NCBI GenBank assembly: GCA_002803225.1
Contig: NXFV01000865.1
Span: 22,745-86,744 of the forward strand
DNA: 64,000 bases
Reading direction: 5' to 3'
DNA from: Gamarada debralockiae
Lineage: Eukaryota > Ascomycota > Leotiomycetes > Helotiales > Hyphodiscaceae
In this document: one piece after another, positions 32,615 through 42,959 of the stretch
Position numbering within the stretch: position 1 is the first letter of the stretch
Layout: every line of letters begins with the position of its first letter
Translations under genes and position numbers: made by a program
Notes under the pieces: generated by a model
Database searches by the model: none
What the model was told of the DNA's origin: nothing
The model's input: the letters and a program-made list of their open reading frames with translations, nothing else

Positions 32615-34988
32615 ATGGCTCTCTCCCAATCCTCGCCATCCACATCATCATCCATCGCGGCTGCCTCAAGTCCTCAACTCTCCAGTATTTCCGCCAACCT
32701 AGCATCCTCTGCTCAACATCGTCAACCCTTTGCACCTGCTTCAACCACTACGACTGACCCAGTCAAGGAAGCAACTACTGGGCGTACAGCACCTTCCTTG
32801 CCTGACACCGCTACATCAATTAACGATACTTTAAATCGCCAGAGTATCAATTATAAACATCGCCAATCCACTCTTTCCACCAGTTCCTCGAAACAGAATC
32901 GTGCAGGGTTATTCACGTTGGCGGCACTGGCGAGAGACAAGACGACGAACGCAATTGCAAGCTTTTCCGAACCTACAATACGTTCCCGACCTTCATCCGG
33001 CAGTTTATATCGCTCTGCGCAGAGTTCCCCAACGACGTCTTCGAACACTACCAATAGTCTTCCCCGATCGGCCGACTCCCAGACAAGTAGTCGAGAAAAT
33101 ACCGAACTCTCTCGAACCTCGAGCAGCAACACATCCGCGTCACCATCTCTACGTTCGAGGACAGAAACTCTACATTCGACCCCGACTCAGCGTCAATCGC
33201 TGCTCGAGACCAATCCACCGTCACAAGCATACGCGGATACCGCGGCTGATACACCGTCTCCGATCGCGTTTGTCCCGCCAGGGAATTACAACAAGATGCA
33301 TCAAACATCTTCGCGCTTATTGCGCATGACGTCTGATGACAGACCATTCACACGAGTAAGCATTGGTGGAAGAGGCATAGGTGGAAAAGTGAACTAATAT
33401 TTGAGCAGGATTTCAAGGATTTATTTGCAACGTTGGTTGTCAGTTTACCACTCGCTCCTCACCGGATAAGATTGACCAGGGTGGACCATTCGTTCTTGTC
33501 GGAGGAGGCTATCAACAACTTGGGATCTTTAAAATTCTCACAATCCAACCGTATGCCCGATCCGAAGGATCCTTCGCGGATAGTCACAACCACTACAACC
33601 ACCACTTTCTCCATGGCCCGCGAAATGGCTCGATCTGTCTGTCAACGGTTCCTGGACGCAAGATTTATCGAATCCGCTGATGGAAAGCAAGCAAAGGAAT
33701 TCACAATGAAGGGTTCGGTCTGGCAATTGACGCCGAAAGGCATTCACGTGTTGGAGAGATTTTGTTCGAAGAACGGCATCCAGCAAAAGCATGTGACAGA
33801 GCTCGTGAACTCTCCTAGAAACACCATGCAGCTCGTCATCCTTGAGAGAGATTCTGCAACAGATAAGCTCTCGTCGGATCGTAGCACCATCGAGGTTATC
33901 TTTCGCCGATTCGTTGGTCAAAACGGTCCAAACGTCAAGAACAGCACCAGTTCCGCGGATTCGGACTCATTGAGCGAGTACAAGGATGGAATCGCTGGTG
34001 TTAGAATGGCAAATGAGCGTAAGGTTGGATCTCCTCCTCGTACGGTCTACCAGACTTTCACGGGAAAGGCGGCCACGGATTGGTTGATGGATTGTTGCAC
34101 CACTGTCGACAGGAGAGAGACAACTGAGATTGCGTCACTTTTCCTGGAGCAAGAATTGATTTGGTGCGTCCAATCCGACCGAGCATACCTGGCACAGTAT
34201 GGACAAGACAAGGAAAGAGAGTCGAAGTTCCAGCCAACCAAGCATGCGATCTATCAGCTGTCACAAAAGGGAAGAGATGTCATCAACATGACTTCCAGAG
34301 AACGAACCTCAGAGAGCGAAGGAATCAGCTCATCTGCCGCCCCAAGGCCCGGAGTTTCTCGCGATTCCAACACTCAAAAGCTGGACAAGATCTTGAATGA
34401 CGCTGCGTTGCGCTTGCTCTTCCGGGAGAATCTGCGCGACACCCACTGCGAAGAGAACTTGTCTTTCTATCTGGATGTGGACGAGTTCCTCAAGTCCTGC
34501 AGAATCGCAATCAAGGCCAATTCTCCAAGAAGCAAGAGCAATGCCCCCGCATCGGGACAGAACAGCCTCGACTCGGTCAAAGAAACCATGGCTTCGGCCT
34601 ACGGTATCTACAATGCTTTCTTGGCTCCTGGCTCACCCTGCGAACTCAACATCGACCACATGCTCCGCAACCAGCTCGCAACGAGAATGACTAAGGCTGT
34701 GGGACAGGATGCTGCGATGATCGAGAGTCTGAAGGAGGTCACAAAGCTCTTCGAGGAGGCCCAGACTTCAGTGTTCAAGCTCATGGCTAGTGTAAGTTGA
34801 TGTGTCCTTGTGAACTATTTGCAAGCTGCTAATGCATCGCCCAGGACTCCGTTCCTAAGTTCATGAAAAGTGCAAAGTACGAGCAGACTCTCAAGAATTA
34901 CGACTTCGATGCCATCACTCCTCGATATAACAACGTGCCAGAACGCAGCATGAGCAGATCCAACGCTGGATCTTCCCGAGGAGTTTGA
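32615..34988 (+). CDS. flbA: Developmental RGS protein FlbA (Sst2-type regulator of G-protein signalling)
   Basis: Three exons, join(32615..33355,33409..34791,34845..34988), 755 aa; introns are 53 bp each. FlbA accelerates GTP hydrolysis on the G-alpha subunit FadA, restraining vegetative growth and permitting conidiation in Aspergillus. The first about 240 residues are Ser/Thr-rich and disordered. Two DEP-type domains follow: a fungal-DR/DEP from about 248 (DFKDLFATLVVSLPLAPHRI to LTPKGIHVLERF) and a second at about 440-545 (PRTVYQTFTGKAATDWLMDC). The RGS domain spans about 575-735, from LDKILNDAALRLLFRENLRD through LNIDHMLRNQLATRM to PKFMKSAKYEQTLKNYD, completed by the last exon. The A. nidulans protein is of similar length. 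The 5' side is unusually free of genes. Confidence 0.94.
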
Positions 34989-36311
34989 ACGAATTGCAAT
35001 GATGACCGACATACCCAAAAGTTTTTACTGACGAAACCCTGAACGCCTCTCGACCCCAGTACAGAATGTCTGGTATGATTTGAGCGATCAAGTTTTGATG
35101 AATCTTTGAATGGCCGAGTACGCATATCGATCCAGGACAGAATGTCTGGTATGGATTGGGCGATTCCCTGATCTTTGTTTTAGCGATTGCATAGATTCCC
35201 ACCGCCTCCTTGGCGATCAAGTCGACGAGCGAGTTTTTTATTGTTTATTGTTTATATTTTAATGGCTTTTCGTTTCATGCCGGATACACTGGATGCAGCA
35301 TCTGGCGGTTCCATTCAGAAAGTCTTCTATATTGGTGTACGCTGCATTTCCGGCGTTGGGGGCTATCGAAGTTTGCTTTATTTTAGAAGAGACCCCATTC
35401 ATTTGACGATTGGTTGTTTTGCGTCCATGGTGTTGGAGATGATAGCAGAGTAATATAAGGAGGAGCATGAAGTATAGGAGGATGGGCGTATGCGTGGACT
35501 GATCTCTCCTCTTTGGGTCGCCTTCGGGGGCCATATACCGAGAAAGGATGAAAAGGCGGATGTACTTATTACCATGTGTCGGTGTACCTGCAACACGCGC
35601 TGCACAGATCACAACAATTGAAGAGCCACGATATGAAGCCCTGGGCCTTTTGCGATGAGTGATGGTGAATGTCACTGCGACTGGATTCAAAAAATTGACG
35701 GTCGGAAGGTGGCATGTGTCGGTCGATCTGCCTGATGTGCCTCTTCCGTCTCTCCAAAATAATTTGGAAGTCGAAGTCCAGAACGCACCATCATTCCTCT
35801 AGTTGAGTCGCAATTTCCTTTCGTGCGCATCTCTTCGTACTCTTCAGAGCCGTTTCTTCGTTAATATCCACATTCTCACGCTATAAACAACCATAAAATA
35901 GGATTCTTGATTGAGGATGAGGCACGCCCCAATCCAGGAGCGTCGCAGATCCTTCCTCAAACTACTTCTGCTAGCGAGTTCTGATTGGATCGCGCAGCGC
36001 CTAACTGTGTCTAAGTTTCGGGTAGCGGCTTTGATAACAGAGCTAGATGGGATTTCATTTCAGGAAATGCGCAAATCCGGATAGCTGGGAGGAGACTAAA
36101 GATCCATGTTCCGGGGCCGAGACGAGGAATGGACTGGTGGGCAAATCTCCTGAGCGTTTTTAAAGAGAGTGCTTGTTGCCCCTTGTTTCTTTTCTCTTTC
36201 TCTCTTTTGACATCTACGATTCGAAAAGTACATACGTCTCCTGCTCCTCTGTCACTCGGTTTCTAATCAGTCTTACGGCTACCACAATCTTTACGCCTTA
36301 ATTAATTCAAT
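34989..36311. other. Intergenic, flbA 3' end to wall-protein promoter
   Basis: Contains the direct repeat listed at 35061-35164 and, next to the downstream gene, a strongly pyrimidine-rich tract (about 36180-36230) typical of highly expressed fungal genes. No coding signal. Confidence 0.45.
35061..35164 (+). repeat. 28-bp direct repeat pair downstream of flbA
   Basis: Copies at 35061-35088 and 35137-35164 share ACAGAATGTCTGGTATG and then a closely similar run ending GCGAT. They lie 76 bp apart within the presumed flbA 3' UTR or 3' flank. Confidence 0.6.
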
Positions 36312-36924
36312 ATGAAGTACGCATTCGCTGCTTTGGCTTTCGCCGCTAGTGCGATTGCTAGTCAATAGAACGGCACTGACGTTGTCACGGCTCACACTAC
36401 TTACTGCCTTGAGGCTACTCAGGTAAGCTCACCTTGATGTTCTTAACTTGGAACATTTGCTGATGGGTTATAGATTACCCACGGAACTAAGACCTACACT
36501 GCTACTGTTTCGGAGACCTTGACCATCAGCAACGTGAGTATTCCCCCAATTCTCCTCCCATTCATTCGACTCAATCCGCCTCCCTCTCTTCAACACTTAC
36601 TGCCGCCCACAGCGCCCCTGCACAATAACCAAGCCAGTCACACCCACCCCATCCACTATCCTCTACACCTCCTGCTCACCCTCCTCTGTCGCCGAGTCCA
36701 CCTCCGCCGGCGAATCATCCACCTCAGTATCCACTCCAACAACCACCTACTCCACACCCTTGACCGTCGTCTGGAATACCCCCGCTGTCGGCTGGTCTAA
36801 GACTGCTAGTGGCCTCGTCGGCACTGGCGCTTCTATGCCTTCTGCCATTCATTTCAAGGGCGCCGCAAGCACTAACCAGGTCGGTGCTGTTGCTGGTGCG
36901 GTTGGTGTTGCTATGGCTCTGTAA
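36312..36924 (+). pseudogene. GPI-anchored wall-protein gene with a stop at codon 19
   Basis: Three exons, join(36312..36422,36474..36533,36613..36924). The frame encodes a signal peptide (MKYAFAALAFAASAIASQ), then TAG at 36366-36368, then a further 141 codons with no other lesion. Both introns (51 and 79 bp) keep good splice signals. After the stop the product has the Thr-rich wall-protein pattern TTYCLEAT...THGTKTYTATVSETLTIS and RPCTITKPVTPTP, four cysteines, and a hydrophobic GPI-type tail (NQVGAVAGAVGVAMAL). It resembles small secreted GPI-anchored fungal wall proteins. A pyrimidine-rich promoter is retained. Either a very recent null allele, a base-call error, or read-through at CAA-TAG. 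Confidence 0.65.
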
Positions 36925-37744
36925 GCGTGGTATGGGGGAGGAGATGAGTGTACATACGTTACGGGGGATGTGATACGTGAGAAGGGGAGGCATTTGGTAT
37001 GATGTGTTTAGTAGTGGACCATCGATTTCTTGTACATAGTCCTAGGGACTTGGGTTGGTTTCGATAGTAGGGTAGGATGTGGATTGTGGATAATAAATGC
37101 CGTTGAACTTCATTATCTTTCGACGTCGTCGTGATGTGTTTGTCTTCAAGTAAATACTTCATCTTCCTACCTCTATGCGTCATCCATGCTTTCAATTGAA
37201 CGGGATGGAAGCAGTCATCGTCAGCAATGATTTCATACTTGAACACATGGACTCATTTCATTTCTCGCTCAAGGTTGAATTGTACTTCGTAGAGTCAATG
37301 ACTTCTACATGGCCATTCATGAAGCCATTCACCATCTCCCCGTTTGCCGTTTCCTCTCCCTAGATATATATTTTGAACAACTCATGGAGCCCTCAAAACG
37401 CCCTCCAAGTTATATCAACAATTCTTAATCCTCAAAACAATCAGCATCTTGGAAGTCATCCACGTATCCACACACAATTTGAACAATACCAAACTCCCAG
37501 ACTCTCAAGCTCTCAATCAACAAAAATTATTATCCAAATTGCCAAAGTGGACCTGCTGCAAAAGCCACTTTCCCACCGGCATCCCCAGCTCAACGAACTG
37601 GCCACCGAAACCAAAACAACTACCACGACAGCGGGACTTGAGTTGGTTATTGAGAGGAAGTTTGTCGTGCAGCCTGGAAATAAGGAGGGCGATGAGGCAC
37701 GTTCGAAGCTCTGTGGGAGCTAGTTTTTGTTGACTAGGCCTAGG
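36925..37744. other. Intergenic, nothing recognised
   Basis: Short open frames only (37175-37363, 37373-37723), with no recognisable product. The sequence changes to strongly AT-rich at about 37745. Confidence 0.4.
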
Positions 37745-38211
37745 TAAGTATTATATATAGATCATAATTTTAGCCTAAAGCTAGTTAAACTTATATTATA
37801 CTTAAGATTAAAAGGTGTTTATTTATAAAGGAATATTAAAATAAAAATTTATAAAATTATAAAATCTTAAGTAGTTATAACTAAAATAAATTATAGTGTA
37901 CTGGCAAAATCAAGCTTTTTATATTATAGTAGTAATAAAACCTAGGACCTAGGACCTAGAAACCTAGGGGTACTATAGCTGTAACTATAGGAGTTTAGTA
38001 TAATATAATAGCAAGAGTAAAGCAATAGTCAAATATATATAGATCTAAGTCTTATTTGTCTATTAAAAAACTAAACAAGGAAAAAAGGAAAAGGCTAAAG
38101 GAATAGAATAGCCAAGCTCTTGTACCCCTAGCCTGACCTTAGGCAAAACAGGCGAAACCGCCAAGCTATTGTATAGTAAGCCACAGGTGATGACGACTGC
38201 TATCACACTTA

Positions 38212-38519
38212 CTTCATATGATATACGTCCTAAACTAAAGCCTAAAGTCATGGACCACTTGACTAGTTAGAGAGATTCCCTAATCAGTTAATCGATTAAT
38301 CTAATCTATTAAATACTGCTCTTGGATATTAGTGAGGCATTGTCTGTGATTGGAAAAGAAGTCGTGTCTCAAGGTAGTTTCGCCTTTACAGCGCCGTGAC
38401 AGCACATGGCGCCCTACTTCCCATTTTTGTGCGATTTCGGTGATATTCAGCTTTGAATATAATGCTAATTCGGCCAGGGCCTTTTGCATAGACTCTTCCT
38501 CGGTGATTCGTGGGGCCAT
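38212..38519 (-). pseudogene. Pogo/Fot1-like transposase N-terminus, RIP-damaged
   Basis: From ATG at 38519 on the minus strand, about 72 codons remain open and encode an HTH/Psq-type DNA-binding segment: LNITEIAQKWEVGRHVLSRR and then CLTNIQEQYLID. Beyond that the same frame is interrupted by TAG codons in places where family members carry Gln or Arg (LID-stop-INRLTD-stop-GISLTSQVV), consistent with C-to-T changes on one strand. The catalytic DDE part is not recognisable. The family signature (Thr-Asn-Ile-Gln-Glu...Leu-Ile, CENP-B-type) is recalled, not searched. Confidence 0.65.
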
Positions 38520-38606
38520 TTTCGTAGTGTTCCATGGATAAAATCGAGCTTTTAAACGGGGCGAGCTTTTATCCGGGACTCGAGTAAGCGCCGTGTGACA
38601 CGTATA

Positions 38607-39172
38607 GTGGGTCATACGGACTTTTTTCTAAAAAACGATTTTGCTATTTTCTTACTAACAAGCGCCCAATTTCTCTAATATCACCACCCTATAGGTCACG
38701 TAGTATAGCTAATACCTATTTTATAGTTGTTAGTTACTAATTCAATAAGCTTTCATCAATCTCTTATTTTTTTACATTTAAGAGCTTTTTAAGATAAGTA
38801 AATTAGTAACTAGTAGCCTAGAATTTTTATAATACAAAGCCTAAAACGTTAGTAACTATATAAGCCTGTAAATTTAGTGGTCGATAGCTTAAAAATTTTA
38901 GCGATCGAGAGCCTATAAATTTAGTGACCAATAGCCTAAAATTTTAGTAATGTAGGGCCTGTAAATCTAATAGCTTATTGTATGTACTTGTTAAAAGCCC
39001 AAATCTTTGACAATAAAAAGGCCTATAACATAATAACTAATAGCCTGTAAGATTGCTAATTCCAGGCTTTTATTCACATGAGATAGGGTGTAAGAAAAGC
39101 GAAGTTTGTACTAGTTTTACAAAGGCGGTGAGCGAATTCGGTTTTTTGGAAAAAAAGTCCATATGACCCCTC
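38607..39172. mobile_element. Small inverted-repeat (MITE-like) element, about 566 bp
   Basis: The left end (38607-38645) and the reverse complement of the right end (39130-39172) share GGGTCATAYGGACTTTTTT followed by a similar A-run and a conserved TTTTGCT/ATTCGCT block, with a few mismatches. The interior has no coding capacity and is filled by a decayed tandem repeat. No exact target-site duplication could be fixed; TA occurs near both ends. The left end begins 87 bp upstream of the transposase ATG, so the two may belong to one decayed insertion or to nested ones. Confidence 0.6.
38815..39070. repeat. Decayed minisatellite, about 23-bp period
   Basis: About eight units begin with AGCCT/GGCCT and read roughly AGCCTRTAAATTTAGTGAYC followed by RAT. 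Copies differ mainly by C/T and G/A transitions, as expected for RIP on a tandem array. It is inside the inverted-repeat element. Confidence 0.65.
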
Positions 39173-39357
39173 TTCGTAACATCGTCGACAACAAACGATA
39201 GCATTGATCTATGACAACCCGTGGGTGTCGATCAACCAGCTAACCCAGCCTGTACCTTCACATAGCCGTTGGTTCTGATATTTCTCGCGGAATCGTCGTA
39301 GAGCATTCCTTCAACTATAATACTTCTCTCAAAAATTTTCTCAGGCATTCAATTACG

Positions 39358-41760
39358 ATGGAAGTCTTTATCGGTGTGGACGCGGATGGCGCACCGATCC
39401 ACGTGAATGGTGAACACCTCGAATCGTACTCGGATGAAACAGAATACGAAGAGTCCAGCGACCAGGAAGGAGAAGGCAAGATAACTTTGGACCATTCTAG
39501 GAAAAGACTTAGCAAGGAAAACTCAGAGGACAAGCTTCTCTCGGCACCAGTTTTCGATCCTGCACACACTTTATGGCTCCAACTCGAGCGAATATACGTT
39601 GACGACTTTCAATGCCAACTCACGGGTTTGTATCAACCGATATAATTGTTCTGTATAATAGCTGAGCCTTTAACAGGAGTCAAATGGCCACCTACCTGTT
39701 CCATCTGTCATCATATTATCCGCGCATGTCATGCTCCTGTCGAGACCACGTACCGCGTTGCCTCGCAGCCTCTGCAAACCCTCTTTCAATCGGGCTGCAT
39801 GGCTCATAAGGCATTGTTCCGCGCAGCACGCATAAGAAAACGAATTCATCCGATCATCCAGCATAGAGAGATAGAGATTATGAAGCCGGCCGGATCGCTA
39901 CAAATCGACATATCCAACACTATTTGTCCCACGGTTGGCACCCCTATGTTCTCGGCGGAGACTTTTCTTCTTGTGAAGAAGCAAGACAAGTCACCCTCTC
40001 ATCCTGGACGAGGACTTGTACTAGACGAGGAATGGATTGACCCGGAAACTATGCGAACGTGGTACGAGACCTGCAGACATCAGCATCACCTCTGTCAAAG
40101 GCCCAGCCTAGTCCAAACTCATATGCACTCTAAACCGCGGTATTTGGTTGACACTGAAGCTGACTGCATCGTCCAGAATTATCTCAGCTACAGGTATGTT
40201 GCGTTAAGCTACGTTTGGGGTGGGGTGAATTGTCTCAAGACAAAGCGAAGTAACTTGGAACAGCTGCAAATCCGAGGAGCATTCCGAGATGCTCCTCTTG
40301 AAATGATTCCTAGGACGATCCAGCACTCGATGGAGGTAGTACGGCTGTTGGGAGAACGCTACCTTTGGGTTGATTCCCTGTGCATAGTCCAGGACGACGA
40401 AGAATCCACGCAACAGTGTCTCGACGATATGGCGGCCATCTATGCTAACGCAGCTTTGACTATCAAGGCTATGGAAGGAAATGATGCTAATCACGGACTG
40501 CGCGGCATCAGGAGTGCCCGTCTGGCCGTTCCGCGTAGCCGTCCCCAAGAAATTGTGAACATGGGCCCGCAGGAAAAGTTTACTAGACGGGTGAGGGGAG
40601 AATACGGAAGAGCTTATGAGAAGAGAGCCTGGATCTTCCAAGAATCTCTCCTCTCACACAGAGTTTTGGAATTCAGCAACGTCGTGTCCTGGCATTGCGC
40701 GGCTGCAGAGTGGACTGAGGATGTCGAATTCTGCGATGAAAACCGTGCCAAGTCTGAGCAGAACAAATTGGGGCTTCGCTCTAGTGCTGCGGATCTGCAT
40801 GCCTACGGCAGCCTCGTAAAGGAATTTAATACGAAGAAGCTGACGTATCCCGAGGATCGGCTGTCTGCGTTCGCTGGCATTACCAACTTGCTGAGCGTGA
40901 AGTTCTATGGTGGATTCCTCTGCGGCCTTCCAAGGATGTTCTTCGATATGGCATTGCTATGGCACCCGGATCAAATTGATGGATCCAGTACATCCAAACG
41001 GCGCATGGTGAGCTCTAGTCGGAAGCAGTCGTCGACTGGAACGCTGCTGCCATCTTGGAGTTGGGCTGGGTGGGAAGGCCTAGTGGACCTAGAGGCTTGG
41101 CGCGGCAATTCGGATTCTTTGCTTTTATGGTCCTCACAGCGAACAATCTCGATTGTGACATGGTACAGTAGCAGCAACCCACGGCCGAGTCCAGGAGAAC
41201 TCTATGATGTAGTTCCAATGAGGCTGCAGTCCATGAGAAGCGCCAAAACAGAGGGAAATCCACTTGCAGAGCTTCCAATCGGGGACTTTGGCAAGGTTGA
41301 CAGGATTCCTACGCTAACTCCCTACCTTCATGGCGCAACCGAGCGATCGTGGTTATTCTCCGATGGACGACCGACTTGGGTCTCGAAGGGGCCCCCATTT
41401 CTCGGCTGGTCACCGAAAAGTCTCATTTTATCTCTGTATACGGATTCTCGCACCTGGGCAGGTGTATTGCGGGTGCGACAGGCAGACGAAAAGGAACACC
41501 TCCGGAATGAATCGTTACAGACCTCTCATGGCTACCCAATTGAACTTGTCGCAATATCCCGCGGTTGTCTCAGGAATTCAGACACATTCGAAGAGTGGAA
41601 CATCCCCGAGGGACCTAAAGATGATCTAGAATATGAGTTTTACAACGTCCTGTGGATTGAATGGGCCAACGAGATTGCGTATCGACGGGCGCTGGGCCGG
41701 GTACGTAAGGACGCCTGGGAGTCTCTGAAGCGTGAGGTAATTCAAGTCACACTAGGATAG
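39358..41760 (+). CDS. HET-domain protein (heterokaryon incompatibility type)
   Basis: Two exons, join(39358..39625,39677..41760), 783 aa; the 51-bp intron runs GTTTGT to AACAG. The N-terminal extension is acidic (ESYSDETEYEESSDQEGEGK) and is followed by a Cys/His pair CSICHHIIRACH (about 97-108). The HET domain starts at YRYVALSYVWGG (about 261-272); LWVDSLCIVQDDEES (about 319-333), IYANAALTI and the YEKRAWIFQESLLSHRVLEF block complete the three core motifs. No NACHT, ankyrin or WD40 module follows; the C-terminal region is typical of stand-alone HET proteins (LLPSWSWAGWEG). Such proteins can trigger cell death when paired with an incompatible partner. The gene appears intact although it starts less than 200 bp from the AT-rich island. 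Confidence 0.88.
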
Positions 41761-42089
41761 GAGAGCATTTTGAGCACAAGCTTCCATCTTACACTAAGTA
41801 GGTGGTGAAATCAAGAGCTGTTCGCACTCGATGTATCCAAATGATTACACCAAGAATATACGTCAATAGCCGCATAGATCTCAAATCCAAAGGGAGACAA
41901 CTTAGGGTTGGGAGTTCAATTACAATCAGGTGCTTTCTAAAGGCATCCTGAAGAGTCTATCTACATCGCCGATAAACGGGCTATCATATTGAAGGTCACC
42001 TTGGTAGTATTCCGCAGCACTGCTTTTCCAGGGCCAAAAGCCCCACCAGACAACAAGTACAGCTCATATAAATCCTCAGCTTCTGTTGA
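41761..42089. other. Intergenic, nothing recognised
   Basis: HET gene 3' flank. No coding signal seen. Confidence 0.4.
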
Positions 42090-42446
42090 TATTTCTCAGA
42101 GCTCTCCATAGCTGCCGTTGTCCAATACCAGTACGTTGTATCAGCCTATAGTAGCCTAGCTATACCTTATATCGCAGACTTCCTACTTGGAAAATACAAA
42201 GAGAATAGCATAAGTATTCGAGACAACAACTTACCTACCACGACAATTCCAGTCTCTGACAATCAGCGTTCTAGATACTGTGATGTCTGTTTACTAAACA
42301 TCTCGAACAATAATGCCTACTATATTTGCAGAGATTGCAATAGTAGGGATTTTTGGGTTTGCAAGGAGTGTTTCGCGATTAAAGCTCATTGTCGGGATGA
42401 TTCTCATACACTAATCGAGCAAACAGTTCTAGGTTGTAATATATAA
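42090..42446 (+). pseudogene. Orphan ZZ-type zinc-finger fragment
   Basis: A frame open from just after a TGA at 42087 to TAA at 42444-42446 has no ATG. Its end encodes a ZZ finger: YCDVCLLNISNNNAYYICRD, then C...FWVCKECF, then AHC...SHTLIEQ, giving the C-X2-C, C-X2-C, C-X2-C and two-His pattern. In fungi this finger is often found in HET and ankyrin-rich proteins. Here it stands alone, so it is probably the terminal exon or a remnant of a lost gene. I infer a link to the neighbouring HET gene only from position. Confidence 0.55.
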
Positions 42447-42959
42447 CGTTTCTAACCGAGCCCATCACTATCCTAGGGCAGTGATTAAGTATCAGAATAT
42501 GTCGAGGCAGTGGTGAAGCAGCTTGGGAGATTTTCATTTTGGAGCTCGATGCTGATGATGGTCTACTGGCAGAACAATTCTTATATCAAATGCTGTGAGT
42601 TCCCAGGATGTAGACATGAGAGAGGTGCGAGGCCGCAGATCGAGAGCTGGTGAATGTGGAAGGCTTGGAATTTGGAAGGAAGGATTGTGTCGGCAGTTTG
42701 GTTAACGCGAGGCGCAAAGAACACTCCGGGAAGAATTATGGATGTCACTTTGAGAGCAAAGAGCCTCGAGCATCTTGAGGCAACTTAGAGACAAATTTGG
42801 CTCCCATGAGAATTCAACAAGTTGGCCCGGACCCCAGGTTTGAAGACTTGAAGATGCACAGGTGTAAAGTATACACTTGACGGAAGACTTTCCATTCTGT
42901 ATGCATTGCTACAATACATTCATGACCAAAATTATTCCAAGTCAATAACGAGTTACCAT
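42447..42959. other. Intergenic, nothing recognised
   Basis: Lies between the ZZ fragment and the 3' end of the kinase pseudogene (minus strand). A continuation of a minus-strand frame to 42814 is not conserved-looking. Confidence 0.4.

Larger units (their letters stand above)
37745..39172. repeat. AT-rich island with RIP-like decay
   Basis: Composition shifts abruptly to AT-rich, with TA-rich words and stop codons in every frame, unlike the flanks. It contains a transposase remnant, an inverted-repeat element and a decayed minisatellite (listed separately), plus short tandem CCTAGGA-like units at about 37940-37965. The mid-part (about 38300-38600) is less AT-rich and still codes. The pattern fits repeat-induced point mutation of transposons, as known in Pezizomycotina. 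Confidence 0.7.

Noticed and set aside
37940..37980. Short tandem CCTAGGA units considered as telomere-like repeat
   Set aside because: Only a few imperfect copies and not the fungal TTAGGG unit; treated as part of the AT-rich island.
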